The notes: generated by a model from the letters alone, not told the origin. Counted from the stretch's first letter, positions 37,071-45,613 are shown. The stretch is 64,000 bases of DNA from Streptomyces violaceusniger Tu 4113 (GCF_000147815.2 NC_015957.1:6200001-6264000); one strand, 5' to 3'. Translations and numbers: made by a program.

Positions 37071-38380
37071 GCCGTCCTGCCCTCCCGTAGCCGCAACCCG
37101 GATCGTACGGTGCGCCGCCCGCGTGCACGGGCGTTCCGTGAAGCCTCGTCGGGGTGCAGCGGTACGGAGGCGTGGACCCGCCACCCGCCCTCGGGGCGGT
37201 GCCCCGCCTCGAAGGCGCCGCCGAGCAGCTCGATCCGCTCCCGCATGCCCATGATGCCGAAGCCGCCGCCGAGCCGGCCGAGGCTGCCGCGGTGTCCGGA
37301 CGGGGAGCCTTGTCCGTCGTCCTCGACGACCAGTTCGGCGTGGCGCGCCGCGACCCGGGCGGACACGTCCACCGACCGCGCTCCGCGCGCATAGCGCTGG
37401 GCATTGGTCAGGGCTTCCTGCAGGACGCGGCTCAGCCCGCCGGTGACCTCCGTGGGGACGTCCTCCGGCAGGTCCCGTCCGAGGTCCAGCCGGATCGGCA
37501 GCCCCGTCGCCCGTGCCTCGTCCACGATCCGGGTCAGCACCTCGCCGAGGTTCTCCGGATGCCGCGGGGTCTCGTCACCGCGCATCGAACCGACCAGGCG
37601 CCGCATCGACGTCAGCGCCTCGCCGCCCGCGTGCTCGACGGCCTCGAGCATCTCGTTCAGCATCCGCGGGTCGGGGGTGCCCCGGCCGGTGACATGGCGC
37701 ACGGCCTGCAGTTGCACCACGATCGCGGTCACCTGATGGGCCACGGTGTCGTGCAGGTCGCGGGCGAGCGCGAGCCGTTCCTCCTGCCGGACCAGTTGTC
37801 CGGTGCGTTCCTGTTGGACGTCGTAGAGGCGCAGCACCAGGCCGCAGACGAAGGCCAGGGCCAGTGCCAGCACGGTGCTGCCGGAGAAGTGGCCGGGATC
37901 CGAGTCCCGCAGCACCGGGACGGAGAACACGCTGACGCCCACCGCCGCCACGACCACCGGGGCCCACCGGGGCGTGCAGCGGCGCACCGCCACGGCGAGG
38001 AGGACCAGTTGGCCCATGAGTTCGCTGCCGCTGCTCTCGCTGGTCACCATGTTCACCGGCAGCAGGTGGTAGGCCACCGTGGCCACGAAGGTGCCGGCGC
38101 AGGCCACCAGCGCGGCCCGCGGGACCCATCGGGAATCGCGCACCGCGGCCAGCACGGCCATCGCCCCTGCCAGGGCTCCGGAGCAGACCGGCACCCAGTC
38201 CCCGACGAAGGCCTCCGTGTCGAAGGCCGGGTCGAAGACGATCCGCTCCGTCATGTCCTCATAGACGGAGAAGAGGAACAACAGCGCCAGCGCCGAGATC
38301 AGGATCCGCCCCGGCCAGCTTCGGTAACCGGCGCGCCGGCCGGAGGACACAGCTATTCGCACCCGCGCCACCCTACGCAC
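37067..38380 (-). CDS. Sensor histidine kinase, NarL/DesK type
   Basis: About 437 residues. An N-terminal membrane region of roughly five to six helices (30-215) includes an external loop after helix 1 (EDMTERIVFDPAFDTEAFVGDW). DHp box ARDLHDTVAHQVTAIVVQLQA, HATPase with VLQEALTNAQRYARG, DDGQGS and GGGFGIMGMRERIELLGG. The first possible GTG (38380) directly follows the stop of the small secreted-peptide gene (TAG-GTG), and several in-frame GTGs follow within 36 bp; no ribosome binding site is obvious, which suggests coupling to the upstream gene. It controls the adjoining response regulator. Confidence 0.92.
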   Translation of the reverse strand: MRRVARVRIAVSSGRRAGYRSWPGRILISALALLFLFSVYEDMTERIVFDPAFDTEAFVGDWVPVCSGALAGAMAVLAAVRDSRWVPRAALVACAGTFVATVAYHLLPVNMVTSESSGSELMGQLVLLAVAVRRCTPRWAPVVVAAVGVSVFSVPVLRDSDPGHFSGSTVLALALAFVCGLVLRLYDVQQERTGQLVRQEERLALARDLHDTVAHQVTAIVVQLQAVRHVTGRGTPDPRMLNEMLEAVEHAGGEALTSMRRLVGSMRGDETPRHPENLGEVLTRIVDEARATGLPIRLDLGRDLPEDVPTEVTGGLSRVLQEALTNAQRYARGARSVDVSARVAARHAELVVEDDGQGSPSGHRGSLGRLGGGFGIMGMRERIELLGGAFEAGHRPEGGWRVHASVPLHPDEASRNARARGRRTVRSGLRLREGRTA

Positions 38381-38623
38381 CTACGGCGGCGATTGCCGCC
38401 CGCCTCCCGCGTGCGGGTCGGTGGGCATGGGCGCGGGCCGGGCGTCGCGCACCCGCTCCGGTGTCCAGTACGAGGGGTCCGGCGGATCCGCCCGGTGGCT
38501 CCGTGGGGTGTCCGGGGCGGGGGGATCGCCGGTGTCCTGGCCCCGGGCGGCGACGGCGAGGGCCGCGACGATGCCGGTTGCCGCGATCGCCGCGGTGAGG
38601 AGGGCTGCAGTGAGCGGGCGCAT
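38381..38623 (-). CDS. Small secreted protein with YWTPxR motif
   Basis: 80 residues. Signal peptide MRPLTAALLTAAIAATGIVA-ALAVAA, then a short Pro/Asp-rich mature part carrying SYWTPERVRDARPAPMP (52-66). The same YWTPxRhRxA motif occurs in the propeptide of the trypsin-like protease encoded 69 bp upstream, and nowhere else that I can see in the window. The stop abuts the kinase start. I do not recognise a family. It could be a propeptide-like cofactor, an inhibitor or a signal sensed by the kinase; none of these is shown by the sequence. Confidence 0.72.
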   Translation of the reverse strand: MRPLTAALLTAAIAATGIVAALAVAARGQDTGDPPAPDTPRSHRADPPDPSYWTPERVRDARPAPMPTDPHAGGGRQSPP

Positions 38624-38692
38624 GGCGTTGTCTCCCGATGCCGGAGGCCGGGACCCCTGGATGCGGGGCCCCGGCCGAGTGCGGTGTGGTGC

Positions 38693-39673
38693 TCAGCCGT
38701 TCGCGGTGTTGTTGTAGATCGTTTGGATCTTGTTGTCGAAGTAGGGGCTGTCGATGTAGGCGGGCGGATCGGTCCGGGTGCTGGTGACCCCGATCTCGGT
38801 CCCCAGGCCCGTGGTCTCGTTGTAGTCCCGCAGCCAGGGGCCGCCGCTGGCGCCCTCGACCATGGTGCACCCGTTCTGCACCCGGGAGCCGTCCTGCCAC
38901 GTGCCGATGTTCTGGCAGACGTAGGGCACCTCGCCGTCGTAGCCGAAGGCGGCCGGGTAGCCCCAGACGGTCACGGTGTTGACGTACCCGTAGTTGTAGC
39001 CGAGCCCCATGCCGCCGACGGTGTTGACCAGCTTGCTGGTGCCGTTGTCCCAGACGTTGGCCACGCCGATGTCGTAGTTCAGGTCACTGTTGTTGATCCA
39101 GCCGTTGAACGAGGTCAGCGTCTTGGCGGACCAGGTTCCGTACGGCCGTGAGCCGTTGTAGTAGGCGGGTACGAACACCCAGTTGGTCGCCCAGGTGCCG
39201 CCGGCGCCACCGTGGACGCAGTGCCCGGCGGTGAACACCATGTTCTTCGTCGGATTGTTGACCGCCGCGGCGGAGCAGGCGTAGTCGCCGCCGTTGGTCG
39301 GGTTGTGGAAGAAGACCTTCCCCTGCACGATCGAGGTCGCGATGCGGACCCCGCGGGCCTTCTTCGAAGTGGTCGCCTTCTGCGGTTTCGCGAGCTGAGA
39401 GGGTTTGGCCGCCGCGTCGATGGCCGCCTTCCGGGACGCCTTGGCGTCGGCGGGCGTGTCGGCTTCGACGGCTCTGCGCATGCGCTGCGGAGTCCAGTAA
39501 TTCTCGACGGACTCAACGGACGAGCGGGACGCCGCACTCTTGTGTGTGGACACCGCGGAATCCGCGGTACGTGTGACGGTGCTGTGCGAGTCGGCGGACG
39601 CGGCCGCCGGAATCGTCAGGGCGAACGCGAAAACCACTCCGCTCGCCGCTAAAACGACCTTGCGTATCTGCAC
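38693..39673 (-). CDS. Secreted trypsin-like serine protease (S1 family) with propeptide
   Basis: 326 residues. Signal peptide VVLAASGVVFAFALTIPAAASA, a propeptide of about 90 residues with ENYWTPQRMRRAVEA (57-71) and a Lys/Ala-rich linker, then the S1 domain. Triad: His151 in VFTAGHCVHG, Asp201 in NYDIGVANV, Ser277 in VEGASGGPW. Cys residues flank the His and Ser loops. It resembles glutamyl-endopeptidase-like trypsin folds. The GTG at 39673 has GGGGGG upstream and begins the signal peptide; a longer frame upstream adds nothing. It is first in a collinear row with the small YWTP protein, kinase, regulator and ABC exporter. Confidence 0.9.
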   Translation of the reverse strand: MQIRKVVLAASGVVFAFALTIPAAASADSHSTVTRTADSAVSTHKSAASRSSVESVENYWTPQRMRRAVEADTPADAKASRKAAIDAAAKPSQLAKPQKATTSKKARGVRIATSIVQGKVFFHNPTNGGDYACSAAAVNNPTKNMVFTAGHCVHGGAGGTWATNWVFVPAYYNGSRPYGTWSAKTLTSFNGWINNSDLNYDIGVANVWDNGTSKLVNTVGGMGLGYNYGYVNTVTVWGYPAAFGYDGEVPYVCQNIGTWQDGSRVQNGCTMVEGASGGPWLRDYNETTGLGTEIGVTSTRTDPPAYIDSPYFDNKIQTIYNNTANG

Positions 39674-40248
39674 CAGTCCCCCCAAATTTTGATCGGGACA
39701 GGGAGCGGATGCCCCCGGTGAAATCCCGGCCGCACCGTATCGCGCGGTGAAGTGCGCACGGCAAGGGACTGCGGGTGGCGAGAACGGTATCCGGCCAGGC
39801 ATTACAGCCCGGGCGGTACGGAAAATCGCTTCCCGGCTTCTGGGCTGCCCTGCCCGGCAAAAGTGGAATGGGTCTTGTACCGCATTGAACGAGGAATTCC
39901 GAGGCGTCGACGCGCGTCAACGCACGACACGTCCCACCACCGTCTCTGTGGCGACGTCCGCCCCACTCCCACAGTGTCCGGAATCCGCATTCGCATTTCT
40001 CCGGACGAATTCATGGAGGGGCCATTCATGTAGGCACAGCAGCCCCGCGCAGTGCGATATGCACCGCCCACCGCAGCGGATACGGGAGCACGACGGACCG
40101 CCCGCCGCCCCATCTCGTCCACGACTCGCCCGGCGCACCACGGGGATCCGCCGAGCAATCGTCACCGCAGGGAAGTTGGCCTGACGCGATCACTTCGTTA
40201 GCCTCCCGGCAGCCCCGCAGATCCGCCGCTCCCGAGGAAGACAATGCA
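39674..40248. other. 575-bp intergenic region, divergent promoters, no supported gene
   Basis: The longest gene-free stretch. Short open frames here lack a ribosome binding site or family signature. Next to the P450, TTGGCC (40176-40181) and TTAGCC (40198-40203) with a 16-bp spacer form a plausible promoter. The middle part (39890-40030) is somewhat lower in GC than its surroundings and includes the tiny frame at 40013-40033. I see no riboswitch or strong hairpin. Confidence 0.5.
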
Positions 40249-41535
40249 GTGACGAACCCCCAGGACGACCAGGACACGCAGGCCCCGCACCCCACACCGG
40301 AGGCACCACCCCCGGGCTGCCCCGCCCACGCCGCACGGCTGTACGGGCCGGATTTCCGACGCCGGCCGACCGAGACCTACCAGCGGATACGGCACGACAG
40401 CGGGCAGGTCGCGCCCGTCCTGCTCGAGGGCGACATCGACGCCTGGTTCGTCCTCGGCTACCGCGAGACGCGCCAGGTGCTGTCCGACGTCGAGACCTTC
40501 GGCCGGGACCCGCGCCGCTGGAACGGCTGGGACAGCGTGCCGCCGGACTGGCCGCTCATGCCGTGGGTGGCGTACAGCCCGATGATGACCTTCACGGAGG
40601 GCGAGGAGCACCGGCAGCGTGCGACGGCCGCCAGCGAGGCCCTCGCCACGGTCGACCCCTTCGTGCTGCGCGGGCACTGCGAGCGCTTCGCCGACCAGCT
40701 CATCGACAAGTTCGCCGTGAGCGGCAAGGCTGACCTGGTGTACGACTACATCTACTCGGTGCCCACTCTCGCCACGGCCGAGCTGTTCGGCCTGTCCGAC
40801 GACGAGGCCGGGCTGGGGGCCCTGGCGGGAGGGCTGGCCGTCTCGTTCCTCTCCAACGAGGAAGCCATCGCCAGCCAGCAGCAGGTCGCCGCGTATGTGG
40901 CGGAGCTGGTGAAGGCCAAGCGCGAGGCGCCGGGCCCCGACCTCACCTCCCAGTTCATCCTGAACACCCCGGACCTCACCGAGGAGCAGCAGACCGCCGA
41001 CCTGATGGTGCTGATGGCGGCCGCGCTGCCGCTCACCTCGTACTGGATCGGCAACACCCTGCGGCTGATGCTCACCGACGAGCGCTTCGCCATGACCCTC
41101 TCGGGCAACCGCCGCAGCATCGGCGAGGCCATGAGCGAGGTGCTGTGGGCGGACTCCCCGCTGCAGAACCTCATCGGGCGGTACGCCACCCGGGACACCG
41201 CTCTCGGGGGCCGGCGCATCCACACCGGCGACCTCATCGTCCTCGGCCTGGCCGCCGCCAACGCCGATCCGCTGCTGTGGCCCGACACCCCCGTCGGCCA
41301 CGGCGGGAACCACTCGCATGTCAGCTTCAGCGGCGGTGACTACGGCTGCCCGGTGGGCGGCCCCGAGACGGCCAGGATCATCGCGGAGACGGCGATCGAG
41401 GTGCTGCTGGACCGCGTCCCGGACCTGACGCTGGCGGTCGCGCCCGAGGAGCTGAAGTGGGTGGACTCCTTCTGGTACCGCTGCCTGGAATCGCTGCCCG
41501 TCACCTTCAGCCCCACGGCGGTCACCGCGGGCTAG
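40249..41535 (+). CDS. Cytochrome P450, CYP157-like, lacking the EXXR motif
   Basis: 428 residues. The haem-binding region reads VSFSGGDYGCPVGGPETARIIAETAIEVLL, with Cys367 as thiolate ligand. In the K helix the invariant EXXR is replaced by E297-V-L-W300 (SIGEAMSEVLWADSP). The I helix (MVLMAAALPLTSYWIGNTLRLML) lacks the usual acid-alcohol pair. Loss of EXXR with ExxW in its place is the known hallmark of Streptomyces CYP157 (CYP157C1). CYP157 genes usually sit in conservons with a kinase, roadblock, DUF742 and GTPase gene; none of these is adjacent. The GTG at 40249 follows GAGGAAG. The substrate is unknown. Confidence 0.88.
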   Translation: MTNPQDDQDTQAPHPTPEAPPPGCPAHAARLYGPDFRRRPTETYQRIRHDSGQVAPVLLEGDIDAWFVLGYRETRQVLSDVETFGRDPRRWNGWDSVPPDWPLMPWVAYSPMMTFTEGEEHRQRATAASEALATVDPFVLRGHCERFADQLIDKFAVSGKADLVYDYIYSVPTLATAELFGLSDDEAGLGALAGGLAVSFLSNEEAIASQQQVAAYVAELVKAKREAPGPDLTSQFILNTPDLTEEQQTADLMVLMAAALPLTSYWIGNTLRLMLTDERFAMTLSGNRRSIGEAMSEVLWADSPLQNLIGRYATRDTALGGRRIHTGDLIVLGLAAANADPLLWPDTPVGHGGNHSHVSFSGGDYGCPVGGPETARIIAETAIEVLLDRVPDLTLAVAPEELKWVDSFWYRCLESLPVTFSPTAVTAG

Positions 41536-41546
41536 TACCCGGGACT

Positions 41547-41572
41547 CCCCCGGCGCCGAGCGGCGCCGGGGG
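41547..41572. terminator. Bidirectional terminator after P450
   Basis: CCCCCGGCGCCG (41547-41558) and CGGCGCCGGGGG (41561-41572): perfect 12-bp arms with AG between them, located between the convergent P450 and tautomerase genes. Confidence 0.8.
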
Positions 41573-41592
41573 CCGGGGGGGGTCCGCCGGTG

Positions 41593-41808
41593 TCAGTGGC
41601 CGGGCGGCTGCTGGAGCATGGCGAGGGTCAGAACGTTGCCGCCGATGCCCCAGCCGCCGTCGGTGACCTCCTCGACCACGACCAGGGTGTTGGCGCGGGC
41701 GCGCTCACCGTAGATCTCGACGTACAGCTCGGTGGTGCGGGTGACGATCTCCTGCTTCTGCTTCTCGTCGAGGGATCCGGCGGGGACCTTGAAGTTCGCG
41801 AAGGGCAT
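41593..41808 (-). CDS. 4-oxalocrotonate tautomerase-family protein
   Basis: 71 residues beginning MPFANFKVPAG; Pro2, exposed after Met removal, is the family's catalytic base. The alpha/beta repeat continues LDEKQKQEIVTRTTELYVEIYGERARANTLVVVEEVTDGGWGIGG. AGGAGAGA precedes the ATG. It lies 63 bp after the SDR gene in a probable two-gene operon. Substrate unknown. Confidence 0.88.
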   Translation of the reverse strand: MPFANFKVPAGSLDEKQKQEIVTRTTELYVEIYGERARANTLVVVEEVTDGGWGIGGNVLTLAMLQQPPGH

Positions 41809-41871
41809 GGTCGTTCTCTCTCCTGGCGGGGAAACGGGGTGGAAGGCAGTAGTGCGGGGGCGCCGTGGCGG

Positions 41872-42639
41872 TCAGACGATGCCGCCGTTCGCGCGGATGA
41901 CCTGGCCGTTGACCCAGTGGCCGGCCGGGGAGGCGAGGAAGGCGACGACCTCGGCGATGTCGGTGGGGGTGCCGAGGCGCTCCAGCGGGGGCTGGGCCGC
42001 CATCCGGGCGATGGTCTCCTCGTCCTTGCCCTCGAGGAACAGGTCGGTGGCGGTGGGGCCGGGGGCGACGGTGTTGACGGTGACGTCCCGGCCGCGCAGC
42101 TCGCGGGCCAGGATCATCGTGAGTGCCTCGGTCGCTCCCTTGCTGGCGCTGTAGGCGCCGTAGGCGGGCAGGGCCAGGCCCACGATGGACGTGGAGAAGG
42201 TGATGAGCGCCCCGCCGCCGCGGATCCTGCGGGCGGCCTGCTGGGCGACGACGAAGGTTCCGCGGATGTTGGTGCGGTGCAGCGCGTCCAGCTCCGCCAG
42301 GTCCAGCTCGGCGATGGGGGTCAGATACAGCCGGCCGGCCGCGTGGACGACGACGTCGACCCCGCCGTACTCGGACTCCGCGGTGTCGAAGAGCGCGGCC
42401 ACCTGCTGCTCGTCGGCCACGTCGGCCCGGACGGCGACGGCCCGGCCACCGGCGGCGGCGATGTCATGGGCGGCGGTTTCGGCCGGCTCCCGGTGGCCCG
42501 CGTATCCGACCACGACGGCGTATCCGTCGGCGGCCAGCCGCTTCACCGCCTCCTGGCCGATACCGCGGGAGCCGCCGGTGACGATGGCGACGCGGGGCCG
42601 GTCGGTGGGGTGCTGGGGCGCGGTTGCCTGGGGTGACAT
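41872..42639 (-). CDS. Short-chain dehydrogenase/reductase
   Basis: 255 residues. Cofactor motif VTGGSRGIG (TGxxxGIG), DVAD, HAAG, STS with the catalytic Ser region, and YGAYSASKG with the Tyr-x-x-x-Lys pair; C-terminal WVNGQVIRANGGIV. ATG at 42639 with AGGAG five bases upstream. Operon with the tautomerase gene; divergent from the MmyB-type XRE regulator, an arrangement in which the regulator commonly controls the SDR. Confidence 0.92.
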   Translation of the reverse strand: MSPQATAPQHPTDRPRVAIVTGGSRGIGQEAVKRLAADGYAVVVGYAGHREPAETAAHDIAAAGGRAVAVRADVADEQQVAALFDTAESEYGGVDVVVHAAGRLYLTPIAELDLAELDALHRTNIRGTFVVAQQAARRIRGGGALITFSTSIVGLALPAYGAYSASKGATEALTMILARELRGRDVTVNTVAPGPTATDLFLEGKDEETIARMAAQPPLERLGTPTDIAEVVAFLASPAGHWVNGQVIRANGGIV

Positions 42640-42781
42640 GGGGACTCCTGGAACAGGGTGCTGGCTGGCGGATGCCACATGGTGTGGCCGTGGCCCGGGG
42701 CGTCGGCGGTGTCGCCGCCGACGCCCCGTCGGTGTCTCCACTCTGGGCCGGGGCCTCCGCGCCAGCCAGGGCTGTCTCCAC

Positions 42782-42802
42782 CCAGGGGTTGTCAGCCCCT
42801 GG
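42782..42802. promoter_or_regulatory. Operator-like palindrome between SDR and XRE genes
   Basis: CCAGGGG-N7-CCCCTGG: perfect 7-bp arms, 33 bp before the regulator GTG and 143 bp before the SDR start. Candidate binding site of the adjacent XRE protein. Confidence 0.55.
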
Positions 42803-42834
42803 CTCGGCCCACCGGCACAGGCGACCATGGGGGC

Positions 42835-43698
42835 GTGAACCATTCCGAATTCGCCGCGTTCCTCAAATCCCGGCGCGACCGCATCCGCCCGGCCGACGTG
42901 GGCCTGCCCACCGGTCCGCGGCGCCGGGTGCCCGGGCTGCGGCGCGAGGAGGTCGCCCAGCTTGCCGGGCTGTCCGCGGACTACTACACCGAGCTGGAGC
43001 GCGGACGCGGCGCTCAGCCCTCGGCCCAGGTGCTGACCGCCCTCGCCCGGGCGCTGCGGCTGAACGGCGACGAGCGCGACCATCTGTTCCACCTCGCCGA
43101 CCGCCCCGTTCCCCCGGTGACGCACGGCCCGGCCGCGCAGGTCCAGCCGGCCCTGCTCGGCCTGCTGGACCGGCTGGCCACCACCCCCGCCCAGGTCATC
43201 ACCGACCTGCACCAGACCCTGGTGCAGAACGAGCTGGCCGCCGCGCTGGTCGGCCGTCCCCCGGCGGTCCGCGGGCCCGCGGCCAGCCTCGTCCACCGCT
43301 GGTTCACCGATCCGGACGCCCGTGCGCTCTACCCGCCCGAGGACCACCCCCACCACTCCCGGGTCTTCGTCGCCGACCTGCAGGCCGTTGCCGCCCGGCG
43401 TGGCGGCGACACCGAGCTACGGCGGATGGTGGCCGCGCTGCGACGCCACAGCGAGGAGTTCGCCACCCTCTGGGACACCCACGACGTCGCCCTCCGGCGG
43501 ACCGACCACAAGCGCATCGTCCACCCCGCGCTGGGCGTCATCGAGCTGGACTGCCACTCCCTGTTCAGCGAGGACGGCCACCAGCGCCTGCTGTGGTTCA
43601 GCGCCCCGCCCGGCACCGAAGGCGCCGCCCAGCTCGAACTTCTCTCGGTCATCGGCACACAGGACATGACGGCCGACGAGAACAGCACCTCACCGTGA
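42835..43698 (+). CDS. XRE-family regulator with MmyB-like ligand domain
   Basis: 287 residues. N-terminal HTH (EFAAFLKSRRDRIRPADVGLPTGPRRRVPGLRREEVAQLAGLSADYYTELERGRG), then the MmyB-like domain that binds fatty acids in relatives (YPPEDHPHHSRVFVADLQAVAARRGGD, HPALGVIELDCHSLFSEDGHQRLLWFSA). The GTG at 42835 is chosen since the HTH starts there; the longer frame is non-coding. These regulators typically control a divergent oxidoreductase, here the SDR/tautomerase operon. Confidence 0.92.
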   Translation: MNHSEFAAFLKSRRDRIRPADVGLPTGPRRRVPGLRREEVAQLAGLSADYYTELERGRGAQPSAQVLTALARALRLNGDERDHLFHLADRPVPPVTHGPAAQVQPALLGLLDRLATTPAQVITDLHQTLVQNELAAALVGRPPAVRGPAASLVHRWFTDPDARALYPPEDHPHHSRVFVADLQAVAARRGGDTELRRMVAALRRHSEEFATLWDTHDVALRRTDHKRIVHPALGVIELDCHSLFSEDGHQRLLWFSAPPGTEGAAQLELLSVIGTQDMTADENSTSP

Positions 43699-43900
43699 TC
43701 CCCTGTCATACGGCGCCCGGGCGGCGGCCTCCGGGTCCGGGCACGGCGCCCTGATCGCGCCAACGTGGTGACGTTCGAGGTACGGAGCGAGCACACGCCC
43801 AGTCACCGGGAACCCTGTCGCAGTACGAGCGGGCTCTATCCCGTGCCGGGGCACGGCACCGGGCGGGCCCGCCGGTCTCCGACGCACACAAGGATCCCGT

Positions 43901-44782
43901 ATGAATGGACCAGCCCCTCTTCTGACCCTGAACAACGGCGTGCGGATGCCCACTCTGGGCCTCGGCGTCTACCAGAGCCCGCCCGACGAGACCATCCCCG
44001 CGGTGACGACCGCGATCGAGAACGGCTACCGCCTCATCGACACCGCGGCCGCCTACGGCAACGAGAAGGAGGTCGGTGAGGGCATCGCCCGCTCGGGCAT
44101 CGGCCGCGAGGACATCTTCGTCATCACCAAGCTATGGATGACCGACTACGGCTACGACGCCACCCTCCGCGCCTTCGACACCAGCCTCGCCAAGCTGGGC
44201 CTGGACCAGCTCGACCTGTATCTGCTGCACTGGCCGGCCCCGTCCGCGTTCGACACCACCGTGGCCTCGTACAAGGCGGCCGAGAAGCTGCTGGCCGACG
44301 GCCGGGTGCGGGCCATCGGCGTGTGCAACCACACTCCCGCACACCTGACCGATCTCATGGCGCGCACCGACGTCGTGCCCGCGGTGAACCAGGTGGAACT
44401 GCATCCGTTCTTCACCCAGCCGGAGCTGCGCGCCTTCGACGTCCGCCAGGGCATCATCACCCAGTCCTGGTCACCCATCGGCGGAGTGAACCGCTACGGG
44501 GGCGAGAGCCCGGACAAGGTCAGGGACCCGCTCCAGGAGCCCACCATCACCGGTCTCGCCGAGAAATACGGCAAGTCCCCGGCCCAGATCATCCTCCGCT
44601 GGCACGTCGAGCACGACCTGTGCGCGATCCCGAAGTCCGTCAAACCACACCGCATCGCGGAGAACATCGCGATCTTCGACTTCTCCCTCACCCCCCACGA
44701 GGTGGCCGCCATCGACGCGCTCGACACCGGAGCGCGCGGCGGTCCCGACCCCGACCAGGTGGGGCCCGACACCTTCTCCTGA
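43901..44782 (+). CDS. Aldo/keto reductase (2,5-diketogluconate reductase-like)
   Basis: 293 residues. The catalytic tetrad is intact: Asp47 and Tyr52 in DTAAAYGNE, Lys77 in VITKLW, His110 in LLHWP. NADPH-binding PKSVKPHRIAENIAIFDF near the C-terminus places it in the AKR5-like group that reduces ketones and aldehydes. The ATG at 43901 follows a weak AAGGATC. The 202-bp upstream gap contains no gene. It is convergent with an SDR across a clear terminator. Confidence 0.92.
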   Translation: MNGPAPLLTLNNGVRMPTLGLGVYQSPPDETIPAVTTAIENGYRLIDTAAAYGNEKEVGEGIARSGIGREDIFVITKLWMTDYGYDATLRAFDTSLAKLGLDQLDLYLLHWPAPSAFDTTVASYKAAEKLLADGRVRAIGVCNHTPAHLTDLMARTDVVPAVNQVELHPFFTQPELRAFDVRQGIITQSWSPIGGVNRYGGESPDKVRDPLQEPTITGLAEKYGKSPAQIILRWHVEHDLCAIPKSVKPHRIAENIAIFDFSLTPHEVAAIDALDTGARGGPDPDQVGPDTFS

Positions 44783-44808
44783 GCCACCGCTTCTCCTTGA
44801 GACACCGC

Positions 44809-44834
44809 GCGGGGCGGCCACCGGGCCGCCCCGC
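44809..44834. terminator. Bidirectional terminator between AKR and SDR genes
   Basis: GCGGGGCGGCC (44809-44819), loop ACCG, GGCCGCCCCGC (44824-44834): perfect 11-bp stem. Confidence 0.82.
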
Positions 44835-44855
44835 ACACACCTGACCTGGACCGGG

Positions 44856-45521
44856 TCAGGACTCCAGGTCGTCGGCGAAGTGGCGGAAGCCGTGCCGATC
44901 CTGGTGCAGGGTCCACAGGGTGTCCGCCAGCACGGCCGGGTCCTTCTTGTCGTGCCCGGGAACGATCGCACCCGGGATGATCAGTTGTGCCACGTGGATG
45001 CCCTCGTCTGCGAGGGTGTCGTGCAGCAGCCGGCCGTACGCGCTCTCGGCGGCGAAGGCGATGGAGGTGCCCGCGCGCTCGGGGTGTGGCACCACGGCGG
45101 TGCCTCCGTTGACGAAGAGCACCGTGCCGCGGCCCAGGGCGCGCATACCGGGGAGCACCTGCCGTACGGCGGTGACGGGGCCGTACACGGAGAACTCGAT
45201 CGGGCCCGCGAGGTCGTCGGCGGTGGTGTCCAGGACCGGCAGCATGAATTCCCGCTGCGGCACCGGGCTGTACTGCAGAACCTCGATCGGCCCCAGGGCC
45301 GCGGCCGCGGCGTCCAGGGCGGCGGTGAGGGCCTTCGGATCGCGTACGTCGGCGGCGAAGCCGCGCGCGGTCACGCCCTCGCCGGTGAGGCCGGCGGCCA
45401 GGTCGTCGAGCCGGTCCTGGTCGCGGGAGATGAGGGCGGTGTCGTAGCCCTCACGGCCGAAGCGCCGCGCGACGGCGGCGCCGAGACCGGGGCCGGCTCC
45501 GATGATGGCAAGGGTGGTCAT
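44856..45521 (-). CDS. SDR-like protein with altered catalytic residues
   Basis: 221 residues, Rossmann fold with TLAIIGAGPGLGAAVARRFGREGYDTALISR. Where classical SDRs have Tyr-x-x-x-Lys, this protein reads SIAFAAESAYGRLLHD: Phe156 replaces Tyr and Ser160 replaces Lys. The NAG region is also unusual (LQYSPVPQ). It may bind a nucleotide without classical hydride-transfer chemistry, or use another residue. It follows DUF2255 and TetR genes on the same strand. Confidence 0.85.
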   Translation of the reverse strand: MTTLAIIGAGPGLGAAVARRFGREGYDTALISRDQDRLDDLAAGLTGEGVTARGFAADVRDPKALTAALDAAAAALGPIEVLQYSPVPQREFMLPVLDTTADDLAGPIEFSVYGPVTAVRQVLPGMRALGRGTVLFVNGGTAVVPHPERAGTSIAFAAESAYGRLLHDTLADEGIHVAQLIIPGAIVPGHDKKDPAVLADTLWTLHQDRHGFRHFADDLES

Positions 45522-45613
45522 GAGTTCTCCGGGTGCTCGGGCGCCTCAGGGGCCGGGGTGTCGCGGTGGCGGGGTGTGGTGAAGGCGGTCGTCGGTGGCC
45601 GGCTCGCTAGCCG

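Noticed and set aside
39752..40033. 93-codon frame in the 575-bp gap before the P450
   Set aside because: Arg/Thr-rich, no start signal, competing frames of similar length; not supported as a gene.
40249..42639. Biosynthetic gene cluster around the P450, tautomerase and SDR
   Set aside because: No synthase or synthetase, and terminators separate the P450 from the SDR operon.
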